60,095 nucleotides of DNA from Phenylobacterium sp. (GTDB lineage Bacteria > Pseudomonadota > Alphaproteobacteria > Caulobacterales > Caulobacteraceae): NCBI RefSeq assembly GCF_013911965.1, contig NZ_JACESE010000021.1, positions 1 through 60,095 on the forward strand, written 5' to 3'. Below are positions 50,614-60,095 of this stretch, in pieces; positions within the stretch are counted from its first letter, which is position 1; each line of letters begins with the position of its first letter. The notes under the pieces were generated by a model. It ran no database searches. It saw only the letters and a list, made by a program, of their open reading frames with translations, and was not told where the DNA came from. The translations under genes and the position numbers were made by a program.

Positions 50614-52193
50614 AGGGCGATCTCCCGCTCGACGCCTACGCCCGCCAGGAAATCGCGGTCGTGGCTGACGATCAGCAGGGCGCCGTCATAGCCGCGCAGC
50701 GCCGCCTCGACCGCGGCGAGCGAGTCGAGGTCGAGGTGGTTGCTGGGCTCGTCGAGAATGAGCAGTTGCGGCGGTTCCCCGCCCGTCAGCACGCAGGCCA
50801 GAGCCGCACGCAGCCGCTCGCCCCCGCTCAAGGTCTCCACCGTCCGTTCGGCGGCTGTGTTGCGGAACAGGAAGCGCGCCAGCGCCGCCTGGGCCGCATT
50901 GCGGTCGGCCTCAGGGTTGAGCCGCCGGAAGGCCTGCAGCAGGGTCTCCTCCGGCTTCAGGATCGACGTCCGCTGATCGAACACCGCTGTCGGCACGTGC
51001 AGGCGCGCCTCTCCGGCCTCTGGGGCCTGCGCCCCGACGATCACGCGCAGAAGGGTGGACTTGCCCGCCCCGTTCGGTCCGGTCAGGGCGATCCGCTCCG
51101 GTCCGTCGATCCGGAAATCGAGCTTGTCGAACAGGCGACGCCCGTCCGGCAGATCGATTCTCAGGCCCTCGACCGACAGCACCTTCCGGCCGGGCGGCAG
51201 GCCCGCGCTGGGCAGGTCGAAGGTCAGGGCGCGCACCCGCTCCACACGGGCCTGGGCTTCGGCGCGGTCGGTCTCGGCCTCGGCCTGCCGCCGCTCGGCC
51301 AGGCGGTTCAGCCGGGCGCCGGTGTTCTCCGCCCGCTCGGCCATGGCGCCCAGCAGGATCTTGGGCTCCGAGCGCCTGGCGGCGAACTTCCGGCCCGCCG
51401 AATCCCGCCGCGCCTGCCGTTCGCGGGCCGACTGGCTGTCGCGGGCCGTGCGGGCCAGCGCCTTCTCGGCGTCCTCAAGCGCGTGCTCGGCGGCGGCGGT
51501 CTCCTGCGCCCGCCGCTCGGCATAGAGGTCGTAGCCGCCGCCGTAGATGCGCGCGCCGAGGCTGGAGAGTTCGACGATGCGGTCCACGCGGCGCAGCAGG
51601 TTGCGGTCGTGGCTGACCACGAGGGCGCCGCCGCGCCAGTTCGCCAGCACCTGGGCCACGCCCTCGCGGGCGGCGGCGTCCAGATTGTTGGTCGGCTCGT
51701 CGAGAATCAGGAGGTCCGGCTCCTGGACGAGCAGGCCGGCCAGAGCCGCCCGGGTCGCCTCGCCGCCGCTGAGCGTGCAGGCCGGCCGCGACGGATCGAG
51801 GCCCGCCAGCCCCACCCGGGCGAGGGCCGCCTCCAGCGCCGCGGGCAAGTCCCAGTCGGCCTCCACGAAATCGGCCTCATCGCCATGGCCCGCCTCGATC
51901 CGGGCGAGCCGATCCAGCGCCGGGGCGAGCCCCATCAGGTCCGCCGCAGAGGCGCCGGCCGGCGGCTCGACCACCTGGCGCAGCACGCCCATGCGGCCTG
52001 CCACGGTGACCGTTCCTGCGGCCGGCGCCTGCTCGCCGAGGATGGTGCGGATGAGGGTCGACTTGCCCACGCCGTTGCGGCCCACGAGGCCGGTTCGTTC
52101 GTCGGCGAGGCTCAGGGTCAGGTTGTCGAAGAGCGGCCGGCCGTCAGGCGTGCGGCAGGAAAGACCGTCCAGGGTGACGAAGGGGGCGGACAT
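50610..52193 (-). CDS. ABC-F family ATPase
   Basis: 527 residues with two ABC domains and no membrane segment. Domain 1: Walker A GRNGVGKST (near 38), signature LSGGEATRAALAGLL, Walker B LLILDEPTNNLD. A charged linker (residues about 235-320) rich in Ala, Arg and Glu. Domain 2: GPNGAGKST (near 365), LSGGERLRAALACVL, LLILDEPSNHLD. ABC-F proteins act on the ribosome; some release antibiotics, others tune translation. Which group this is cannot be told by eye. The ATG at 52193 has no ribosome binding site of its own and lies inside a 36-codon upstream frame (see the leader entry). Confidence 0.87.
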   Translation of the reverse strand: MSAPFVTLDGLSCRTPDGRPLFDNLTLSLADERTGLVGRNGVGKSTLIRTILGEQAPAAGTVTVAGRMGVLRQVVEPPAGASAADLMGLAPALDRLARIEAGHGDEADFVEADWDLPAALEAALARVGLAGLDPSRPACTLSGGEATRAALAGLLVQEPDLLILDEPTNNLDAAAREGVAQVLANWRGGALVVSHDRNLLRRVDRIVELSSLGARIYGGGYDLYAERRAQETAAAEHALEDAEKALARTARDSQSARERQARRDSAGRKFAARRSEPKILLGAMAERAENTGARLNRLAERRQAEAETDRAEAQARVERVRALTFDLPSAGLPPGRKVLSVEGLRIDLPDGRRLFDKLDFRIDGPERIALTGPNGAGKSTLLRVIVGAQAPEAGEARLHVPTAVFDQRTSILKPEETLLQAFRRLNPEADRNAAQAALARFLFRNTAAERTVETLSGGERLRAALACVLTGGEPPQLLILDEPSNHLDLDSLAAVEAALRGYDGALLIVSHDRDFLAGVGVEREIAL

Positions 52194-52254
52194 GCGAGGA
52201 GGCCATGGCGACGTGGGCGTTCGGGGCGGTGCGGGCGTCCGTCGCGATGCGCAT
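52144..52254 (-). CDS. Possible 36-residue leader peptide overlapping the ABC-F start
   Basis: ATG at 52254 preceded by AGGAG at an ideal distance (52267-52263) opens a 36-codon frame beginning MRIATDARTA. It runs past the ABC-F ATG in another frame and stops 49 bases inside that gene. CTCCT just before the ABC-F ATG (52201-52197, minus strand) can pair with the leader AGGAG, giving a switch-like hairpin. Leader peptides commonly control antibiotic-resistance ABC-F genes. No conservation data support it. Confidence 0.4.
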   Translation of the reverse strand: MRIATDARTAPNAHVAMASSHVRPLRHPGRSFLPHA

Positions 52255-52401
52255 GATCGTGGCTCCTGTCTTCGTGTGACCCTTATCTAGGCGGGCGGCC
52301 CGCGGGAGGCAAATCATCGCTCCGAACGCCGGCGCGGTCGTTGCGCTCGCGCTGCGGCTGGCCCTAACCTGAGCTCTCATTCCTTCCTTGGGGCGCTTTC
52401 C

Positions 52402-53616
52402 GTGAAGATCCATTCCCTCCTGCTGGCGGGGCTTCTGGCCACCGCCGCCACCGCCGCCTTGGCCCAGACGCCGGCCGCCGACCCGAAGGCGATGCACGAA
52501 AAGGCTGTGGTGCTCGACACCCATTTCGACACCCCGGCCAACTTCGCCCTGCCCGGCTGGAGCATCATGGACCGGCACGAGCACGAGGCCGACGGCACCC
52601 AGGTCGACTATCCGCGCATGGTCGAGGGCGGCGTCGACGGCGGCGTCTTCGTGGTGTTCACCCCCCAGCGCGCCCGGGGTCCGGAGGCCGATGTCGCCGC
52701 CCGCGACCACGCCCTGGTCCGCCTGACCGAAATCCACGAGATGGTGGCGCGCGAGCACGAGCACTTCGCCCTTGTGACCACCCCGCAGGAGGCCGCCGCG
52801 GCCAATGCGGCCGGCAAGAAGTTCGTCTTCATCAGCATGGAGAACGGCGCGCCCGTCGCCGGCGACCTGACCCTGATGGACGCCTTCTATAAGCTCGGCG
52901 TCCGCATGATGGGGCCCGTCCACTTCGCCAACAACGACCTGGCCGATTCCGCCACCGATCCGAAGGGGCCGGAGTTCAACGGCCTGAGCGCCAAGGGCAA
53001 GCAATTCGTCGCCCGGGCCAACGCGCTCGGCGTCCTGCTGGACGCCAGCCACGCCTCCGACGCCGTGCTCGACCAGATGCTGGACCTGTCCACGGCGCCG
53101 ATCATCCTGTCGCACTCCGGGGTGAAGGCGGTCTACGACCATCCGCGGAACATCCCCGACGACCTGCTGCGCAAACTGGCGGCCAAGGGCGGCGTCATCC
53201 AGATCAACGCCTTTTCCGGCTACATGACCGACCAGCCGGACATCCCGGAACGCCGCGCGGCCCTCGCGGCCCTGTCGCAGAAGTACGCCGGCCAGCCGCA
53301 GACCCAGGCGGTGCGCGAAGCCTACATGGCCGAACGGCGGGCCATCGACGCCAGATACCCCGTGCCGCGCGCCGATCTCGACGACCTCATGCAGCACATC
53401 CTGCACGCGGTGGAGGTCGCCGGCATCGACCATGTCGGTCTCTCCGGCGACTTCGACGGCGGCGGCGGCATCGCCGGCCTGGACGACGTGACCGACTACC
53501 CCGCCCTGACCGCGCGGCTGGTCGCGGCCGGCTTCACCCAGGAGGACCTGAACAAGTTCTGGGGCGGCAACGCCCTGCGCGTGTTCGGCGAGGCCCAGGC
53601 GAAGTCGACGCGCTGA
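52402..53616 (+). CDS. Membrane dipeptidase, peptidase family M19
   Basis: 404 residues from a GTG start. Signal peptide (cut near ALAQT, residues 19-23), so periplasmic. Renal-dipeptidase motifs: LDTHFD (His-x-Asp, near 38), ISMENG with the bridging Glu, LSHSG and a C-terminal VGLSGDFDGGGG. It hydrolyses dipeptides with two zinc ions. Divergent from the ABC-F gene; the 208-base gap between them carries the ABC-F leader region. Confidence 0.92.
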   Translation: MKIHSLLLAGLLATAATAALAQTPAADPKAMHEKAVVLDTHFDTPANFALPGWSIMDRHEHEADGTQVDYPRMVEGGVDGGVFVVFTPQRARGPEADVAARDHALVRLTEIHEMVAREHEHFALVTTPQEAAAANAAGKKFVFISMENGAPVAGDLTLMDAFYKLGVRMMGPVHFANNDLADSATDPKGPEFNGLSAKGKQFVARANALGVLLDASHASDAVLDQMLDLSTAPIILSHSGVKAVYDHPRNIPDDLLRKLAAKGGVIQINAFSGYMTDQPDIPERRAALAALSQKYAGQPQTQAVREAYMAERRAIDARYPVPRADLDDLMQHILHAVEVAGIDHVGLSGDFDGGGGIAGLDDVTDYPALTARLVAAGFTQEDLNKFWGGNALRVFGEAQAKSTR

Positions 53617-53628
53617 CGCCGCGGCTTT

Positions 53629-53643
53629 GTTCCCCTCTTGTTC
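53629..53643. promoter_or_regulatory. LexA (SOS) box of uvrA
   Basis: GTTCCCCTCTTGTTC is an exact GTTC-N7-GTTC, the alphaproteobacterial LexA site. It lies 83 bases upstream of the uvrA ATG, close to a possible promoter (TTCTTG ... TTATCT). Confidence 0.8.
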
Positions 53644-53725
53644 TTGTGTTATCTGTGAGTCCGCGCACTAAATAAGGATCGAGCGGAGGGGGAACCCGCC
53701 CCCTCCCCAGGACTTCCAGGACAAC

Positions 53726-56617
<2,892 letters not shown>

Positions 56618-56618
56618 C

Positions 56619-56845
56619 ATGGCCAGGGGCGTCGTCGATTCACCGATGACGCCCGCGCAGTCCGCCCTCTTGGGGGAGCTCTGCCTCGTCCTGCGCGACG
56701 ATCCGCGGATGGGCTCGGTCTGGCTGACCGGCAGCCTCGCCGCCGGGCGCGACGCCTTGCGGCGGCCCGCGGCGCGACCTGGCCGAGCGCGTGGGAGGAC
56801 ACGGTCCGCGACAGCCTCGCCCGCCGCTTGCCCGAGCTCGGCTGA
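56619..56845 (+). pseudogene. Remnant of a nucleotidyltransferase gene
   Basis: The frame from ATG 56619 reads as the start of a nucleotidyltransferase (MTPAQSALLGELCLVL ... VWLTGSLAAGR, the WLxGSLxxG phosphate loop) but breaks before the GDxxSDxD metal site. A different frame then gives a plausible C terminus, WEDTVRDSLARRLPELG, ending at TGA 56843-56845. About 75 codons remain of a family usually over 200 long, so there is an internal deletion with frameshift. This fills most of the 304-base gap between uvrA and the GST gene. Confidence 0.5.
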
Positions 56846-56921
56846 CGTTAGGTCAGGGTTTCCGCGACAGCCTGTTCGAAATAGCCTCGGCTCCATTCGT
56901 TTATGCGATTTGGAGTCCGAG

Positions 56922-57533
56922 ATGATCCTTTACGGCGCGCCCATGCCGGCGCCGAACCCCCGCCGCGTGCGCATCTTTCTCGCCGAGAAGGGTATCGACC
57001 TGCCTGAGACGCCGGTCGACATGATGAAGCGGGAGCACAAGTCGCCCGACTATCGGGCGAAGAATTCACTGGGCCAGATCCCCACCCTGGAGCTCGACTG
57101 CGGCGCCACCATTTCGGAGACCGTGGCCATCTGCCGTTATTTCGAGGAGACGCAGCCCGAGCCGCCGCTGTTCGGCAAGACGGCGCTCGAAAAGGCCCAC
57201 GTCGACATGTGGATCCGGCGGATCGAGTTCGTGCTGATGTCGCCGGTGGGGAACTACTGGCGCCACGCCCATCCGTACACGGCCAAACTGCTGACCCAGT
57301 ACAAGGACTTCGGCGAGTCCAATCGCGAGGCCTACGCCAACGCCCAGAAATGGCTCGACCGGGAGCTCGCCTGCCGCGACTTCATCGCCGGCCACGACTA
57401 CACCATGGCCGACATCTGCGCCCTCTCGACCGTGGACTTCGCCACCTGGATCGGGCTGGAGCTGGATCCGAACCACGCCAACCTCGCCGCCTGGCGCGAG
57501 CGCGTCAGCGCCCGCCCGAGCGCGGCGGCCTAG
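56922..57533 (+). CDS. Glutathione S-transferase family protein
   Basis: 203 residues from ATG 56922 (MILYGAPMPAPNPRRVRIFL); the frame is open upstream through the decayed gene but similarity begins here. Thioredoxin-like N-terminal domain with NSLGQIPTLELDCGATISETVAI (near 48-70), which holds the glutathione-binding cis-Pro and Glu-Ser, and an all-helical C-terminal domain with AGHDYTMADICALSTVDFA, the GST N-capping box. Conjugates or reduces electrophiles with glutathione. Convergent with the membrane-protein gene, with 1 base between stops. Confidence 0.88.
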   Translation: MILYGAPMPAPNPRRVRIFLAEKGIDLPETPVDMMKREHKSPDYRAKNSLGQIPTLELDCGATISETVAICRYFEETQPEPPLFGKTALEKAHVDMWIRRIEFVLMSPVGNYWRHAHPYTAKLLTQYKDFGESNREAYANAQKWLDRELACRDFIAGHDYTMADICALSTVDFATWIGLELDPNHANLAAWRERVSARPSAAA

Positions 57534-57534
57534 C

Positions 57535-58461
57535 CTAGATGCCCGCGCCGCCTTCGTAGGGCGGTGCGGGCTCCGGGGTCCGGAAGGCGCGGTAGGCCAC
57601 CACCTGCGGCGAGAGGATGACCGGATAGTAGATGGCGTTCAGCACGGCGGTGACCACCAGATAGATGAAGGTCTCGACGGTGACATAGGCGCTGATCGAG
57701 CTGAAGTCCGGCTGGAAGACCGCGCCGACCCCCTCCAGTCCCCGGCCCATGGTCACGGAGATGATGCCCAGGACGGCGGCGAAGATCACCGTGGTCAGGA
57801 GGGTCACCACCGCGATGGTGAGCCCGGCCAGGACGTAGGCGCCCAATAGCCGCCAGAAATGACCGCGCGTGAGACTCCAGGAGCCGAACACGACCAGTCG
57901 CCGCTCCTGGAAGGTCAGGACCGGCGCCAGGGAGAGGCGCACCAGGGCGTAGATGATAAGGCCGCCGCAGAACAGCAGGGTGGCCCAGGCCGCCGGCGCC
58001 TGGGCGTCGGGCGCGACGGCGGCGACCACGCCCGCAATGACCCCGGCCAGGAGGATCAGACCGACCAGTCCGATGACGGCCAGGACGTAGTAGATCAGCG
58101 TCAGAAGGACGAGACGGATCTCGTCGGCGCCGAAGCGGAGGTGGCCGAAGCCGCCCTCCTGCGGACGCAGCTGCAGTCGGTAGACCGCCGCGGCGATGGC
58201 CGACATGGTCGCCAGGCCGAGCGGCGCCAGGATCATGTAGGCCGGAGCCATCTCCCGGAGCAGCGCCGTCATCTCGCCCGGCGCAGCCTCAGGCTGCTCG
58301 GCCAGCTGCGTCATGGCGTCGCCGCCAAAGGCGATCAGCACGACGGCGCCGATGGAAGAAACGACGAAATGGAAAATGCTCCAGGCCAGGACCACACGGG
58401 GATTCTCCCGCGTCAGCCTGAAGCCTTCGAAGGCGGCGTCGCCCGACGAAAAGGTGGTCAT
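57535..58461 (-). CDS. Hypothetical multi-pass membrane protein
   Basis: 308 residues from ATG 58461, which has GGGAGC upstream; the frame extends a further 51 codons without hydrophobic character. About six membrane helices after a short N-terminal cytoplasmic part (FSSGDAAFEGFRLTRENPRVVL), and a central amphipathic segment LSLAPVLTFQERRLVVFGSWSLTRG. The layout resembles the DUF-type membrane domains near glycerophosphodiester phosphodiesterases, but no catalytic domain is present. Function unknown. Divergent from trmFO with 136 bases between. Confidence 0.75.
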   Translation of the reverse strand: MTTFSSGDAAFEGFRLTRENPRVVLAWSIFHFVVSSIGAVVLIAFGGDAMTQLAEQPEAAPGEMTALLREMAPAYMILAPLGLATMSAIAAAVYRLQLRPQEGGFGHLRFGADEIRLVLLTLIYYVLAVIGLVGLILLAGVIAGVVAAVAPDAQAPAAWATLLFCGGLIIYALVRLSLAPVLTFQERRLVVFGSWSLTRGHFWRLLGAYVLAGLTIAVVTLLTTVIFAAVLGIISVTMGRGLEGVGAVFQPDFSSISAYVTVETFIYLVVTAVLNAIYYPVILSPQVVAYRAFRTPEPAPPYEGGAGI

Positions 58462-58597
58462 GTCAGCTCCCAGCGCGCAACGGCAGGCCATACAACGCCT
58501 GGAGCCGCCGCGCGTCCCATGGGAAACTAGGCGCCCGCATAGCTGCGCCGCAAGGCCCGGCTCGCGAAGTTGACCGATCGTTGCTAATGGGACGCGC

Positions 58598-60001
58598 ATG
58601 AGCACGAAACCCATTCATGTGGTCGGCGGCGGCCTGGCCGGTTCGGAGGCCGCCTGGCAGATCGCCCAGGCCGGCGTCCCGGTGATCCTGCACGAGATGC
58701 GCCCGGTCCGCGGCACCGACGCCCACCAGACAGACAAGCTGGCCGAACTGGTCTGCTCCAACTCCTTCCGCGCCGACGACTGGGCCGGCAATGCGGTGGG
58801 CCTGCTGCACGCCGAGATGCGGCGGCTGGATTCGATCATCATGGCCTCGGGCGATGCGCACCAGGTGCCCGCCGGGGGCGCCCTGGCGGTGGACCGCGAA
58901 GGCTTCTCCGACGCCGTGACGGCCAGGCTTCTGGCCCATCCGAACGTGACGGTCGAGCGCGGCGAGATCGCCGGCCTGCCGCCCGAGGACTGGGACAGCG
59001 TCATCGTCTCCACCGGCCCCCTCACCTCGCCGGCCCTGTCGCAGGCGATCCTCGACCTGACGGGCGAAGGGCAGCTCTCCTTCTTCGACGCCATCGCGCC
59101 GATCGTCCATCTGGACTCGGTGAACATGGACGTGGCCTGGCGCCAGTCGCGCTACGACAAGCCGGGCCCCGGCGGCGACGCAGCCGCCTACATCAACTGC
59201 CCGATGGACAAGGACCAGTACGAGGCCTTCATCGACGCCCTGCTGGCCGGGCCCAAGTCCGAATTCAAGGACTGGGAGCACGTCCCCTATTTCGACGGCT
59301 GCCTGCCGATCGAGGTGATGGCCGAACGCGGTCGCGAGACTCTGCGCCACGGGCCCATGAAGCCGGTCGGCCTGACCAACGCCCACCGGCCCGACGACAA
59401 GCCCTACGCCGTCGTTCAGCTGCGCCAGGACAATGCGCTCGGCACGCTGTGGAACATGGTGGGCTTCCAGACCAAGCTGAAACACGGCGCCCAGACCGAG
59501 ATCTTCCGGATGATCCCCGGACTGGAAAAGGCGGTCTTCGCCCGCCTCGGCGGTCTGCACCGCAACACCTTCATCAACTCGCCGCGCCTGCTCGACCGCT
59601 CTCTGCGGCTGAAGGCGGCCCCACGCCTGCGCTTCGCCGGCCAGGTGACCGGTGTCGAGGGCTATGTGGAGAGCGCGGCGGTGGGACTTCTCGCGGGCCG
59701 TTTCGCCGCCGCCGAACGGCTTGGCCGTCCGCTGGAAGCGCCGCCGGAGACCACGGCGCTGGGCGCTCTCATCAACCACATCACCGGCGGCCATCTCGAC
59801 GCGGGCGCCGGCTCCTTCCAGCCCATGAACATCAATTACGGCCTCTTCCCGCCCCTGGAAGCGCCCAAGCGCGATGGCGAGGGCCGCCGGCTGGGGGCCA
59901 AGGAGCGGGGGCGCAACAAGAAGCGCCTGATGGGCGAACGCGCCCTGGCCGACCTCGAAGCCTGGACATCCGGCGCCGGCGAGACTCTCGCCGCCGAATA
60001 G
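58598..60001 (+). CDS. trmFO: Folate-dependent tRNA (uracil-54-C5) methyltransferase TrmFO
   Basis: 467 residues. FAD-binding [14 protein letters not shown] at the N terminus (residues 8-21), [23 protein letters not shown] with a catalytic Cys near 53, [14 protein letters not shown] with the second Cys and GLLAGRFAA, all TrmFO signatures. It makes ribothymidine at tRNA position 54 using methylene-tetrahydrofolate. The stop lies 3 bases before the CTAG that borders the insertion sequence, so the IS landed right behind the gene without harming it. Confidence 0.96.
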   Translation: MSTKPIHVVGGGLAGSEAAWQIAQAGVPVILHEMRPVRGTDAHQTDKLAELVCSNSFRADDWAGNAVGLLHAEMRRLDSIIMASGDAHQVPAGGALAVDREGFSDAVTARLLAHPNVTVERGEIAGLPPEDWDSVIVSTGPLTSPALSQAILDLTGEGQLSFFDAIAPIVHLDSVNMDVAWRQSRYDKPGPGGDAAAYINCPMDKDQYEAFIDALLAGPKSEFKDWEHVPYFDGCLPIEVMAERGRETLRHGPMKPVGLTNAHRPDDKPYAVVQLRQDNALGTLWNMVGFQTKLKHGAQTEIFRMIPGLEKAVFARLGGLHRNTFINSPRLLDRSLRLKAAPRLRFAGQVTGVEGYVESAAVGLLAGRFAAAERLGRPLEAPPETTALGALINHITGGHLDAGAGSFQPMNINYGLFPPLEAPKRDGEGRRLGAKERGRNKKRLMGERALADLEAWTSGAGETLAAE

Positions 60002-60004
60002 GGC

Positions 60005-60095
60005 CTAGGTTCTGAACCCATAAAGCTTGCTGGTTGAGGGCGACGCTGATTCAAGGCTTCCGAAAGGAGCTTGAGATGGCGCGCTACGACCTGAG
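60005..60095 (+). mobile_element. End of an IS5-like insertion sequence (right copy)
   Basis: Inverted copy of window positions 1-90 (60005-60094). It begins CTAGGTTCTGAACCC, contains AAAGGAG and continues into the transposase start at 60076. It directly follows trmFO. The two copies point outward from the window. Confidence 0.65.
60076..60095 (+). CDS. IS5-family transposase, 5' fragment cut by the window edge
   Basis: ATG at 60076 then codons for A-R-Y-D-L, with AAAGGAG upstream. Same start as the minus-strand fragment at 1-19. The remainder lies beyond the window. Confidence 0.5.

Overview
The window is a very GC-rich (roughly 70% by eye), gene-dense piece of an alphaproteobacterial chromosome, most likely from the family Caulobacteraceae (Caulobacter, Phenylobacterium or Brevundimonas relatives). 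The pointers are the divergent fliX / flgI-cheL-flbY flagellar locus with a CtrA box between the arms, a bactofilin, a TonB-dependent receptor of the Xanthomonas/Caulobacter type, an alphaproteobacterial-type DksA with only one zinc cysteine, a GTTC-N7-GTTC SOS box in front of uvrA, and a second perfect CtrA box (TTAA-N7-TTAAC). Both ends of the window carry the same 90 bp in inverted orientation: the first bases of an IS5-like transposase gene pointing outward. The window therefore ends in two copies of one insertion sequence, although its content is core chromosome and not cargo.

Layout. 0.1-2.8 kb (minus): acetate kinase, phosphotransacetylase-like enzyme and a small acidic protein. 3.0-10.5 kb (plus): a fatty-acid beta-oxidation operon (FadE-type dehydrogenase, thiolase, FadB/J-type multifunctional enzyme, acetyl-CoA hydrolase/transferase). 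10.6-17.5 kb: bactofilin, patatin-like lipoprotein, a LysR regulator divergent from pirin and WrbA, and a TonB receptor. 17.6-35.4 kb: an 18-kb phosphonate (C-P lyase) island. 35.5-38.4 kb: an HWE/HisKA_2-type sensor kinase, a CtrA box followed by a probable small RNA, tRNA-Asn(GTT), an aldo/keto reductase and glyoxalase I. 38.6-46.3 kb: an RND pump with its adaptor, an Atm1-like ABC exporter with a lipoprotein, and a LOG-family nucleoside hydrolase. 46.3-49.4 kb: dksA and the flagellar locus. 49.4-53.6 kb: FMN riboswitch with lumazine synthase, a hotdog thioesterase, an ABC-F ATPase with a possible leader peptide, and an M19 dipeptidase. 53.6-60.0 kb: uvrA with an SOS box, a decayed nucleotidyltransferase, a glutathione S-transferase, a membrane protein and trmFO.

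The phosphonate island is the most distinctive part. phnGHIJKLM plus a 2H-phosphoesterase (DUF1045) run to the right from a promoter region holding a PhnF-like palindrome; phnF, a second phnM and an EEP-family phosphatase run to the left from the same region. A separate leftward group, phnC - hexapeptide transferase - phnN, is followed on the same strand by a SbtA-like permease and a SbtB-like PII protein. A PfkB kinase lies between phnC and the transporter operon phnD-phnD2-phnE-phnE. No classical PhnP (metallo-beta-lactamase fold) is present, so the 2H protein or the EEP protein probably opens the cyclic ribose phosphate before PhnN makes PRPP.

The strongest candidates for something undescribed are: the short CtrA-box-driven, terminator-ended RNA with a C-rich loop beside tRNA-Asn; the SbtAB-like pair and PfkB kinase inside a C-P lyase island with two PhnM and two PhnD; and an upstream ORF overlapping the ABC-F gene start. 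No CRISPR array, prophage or biosynthetic gene cluster was seen.
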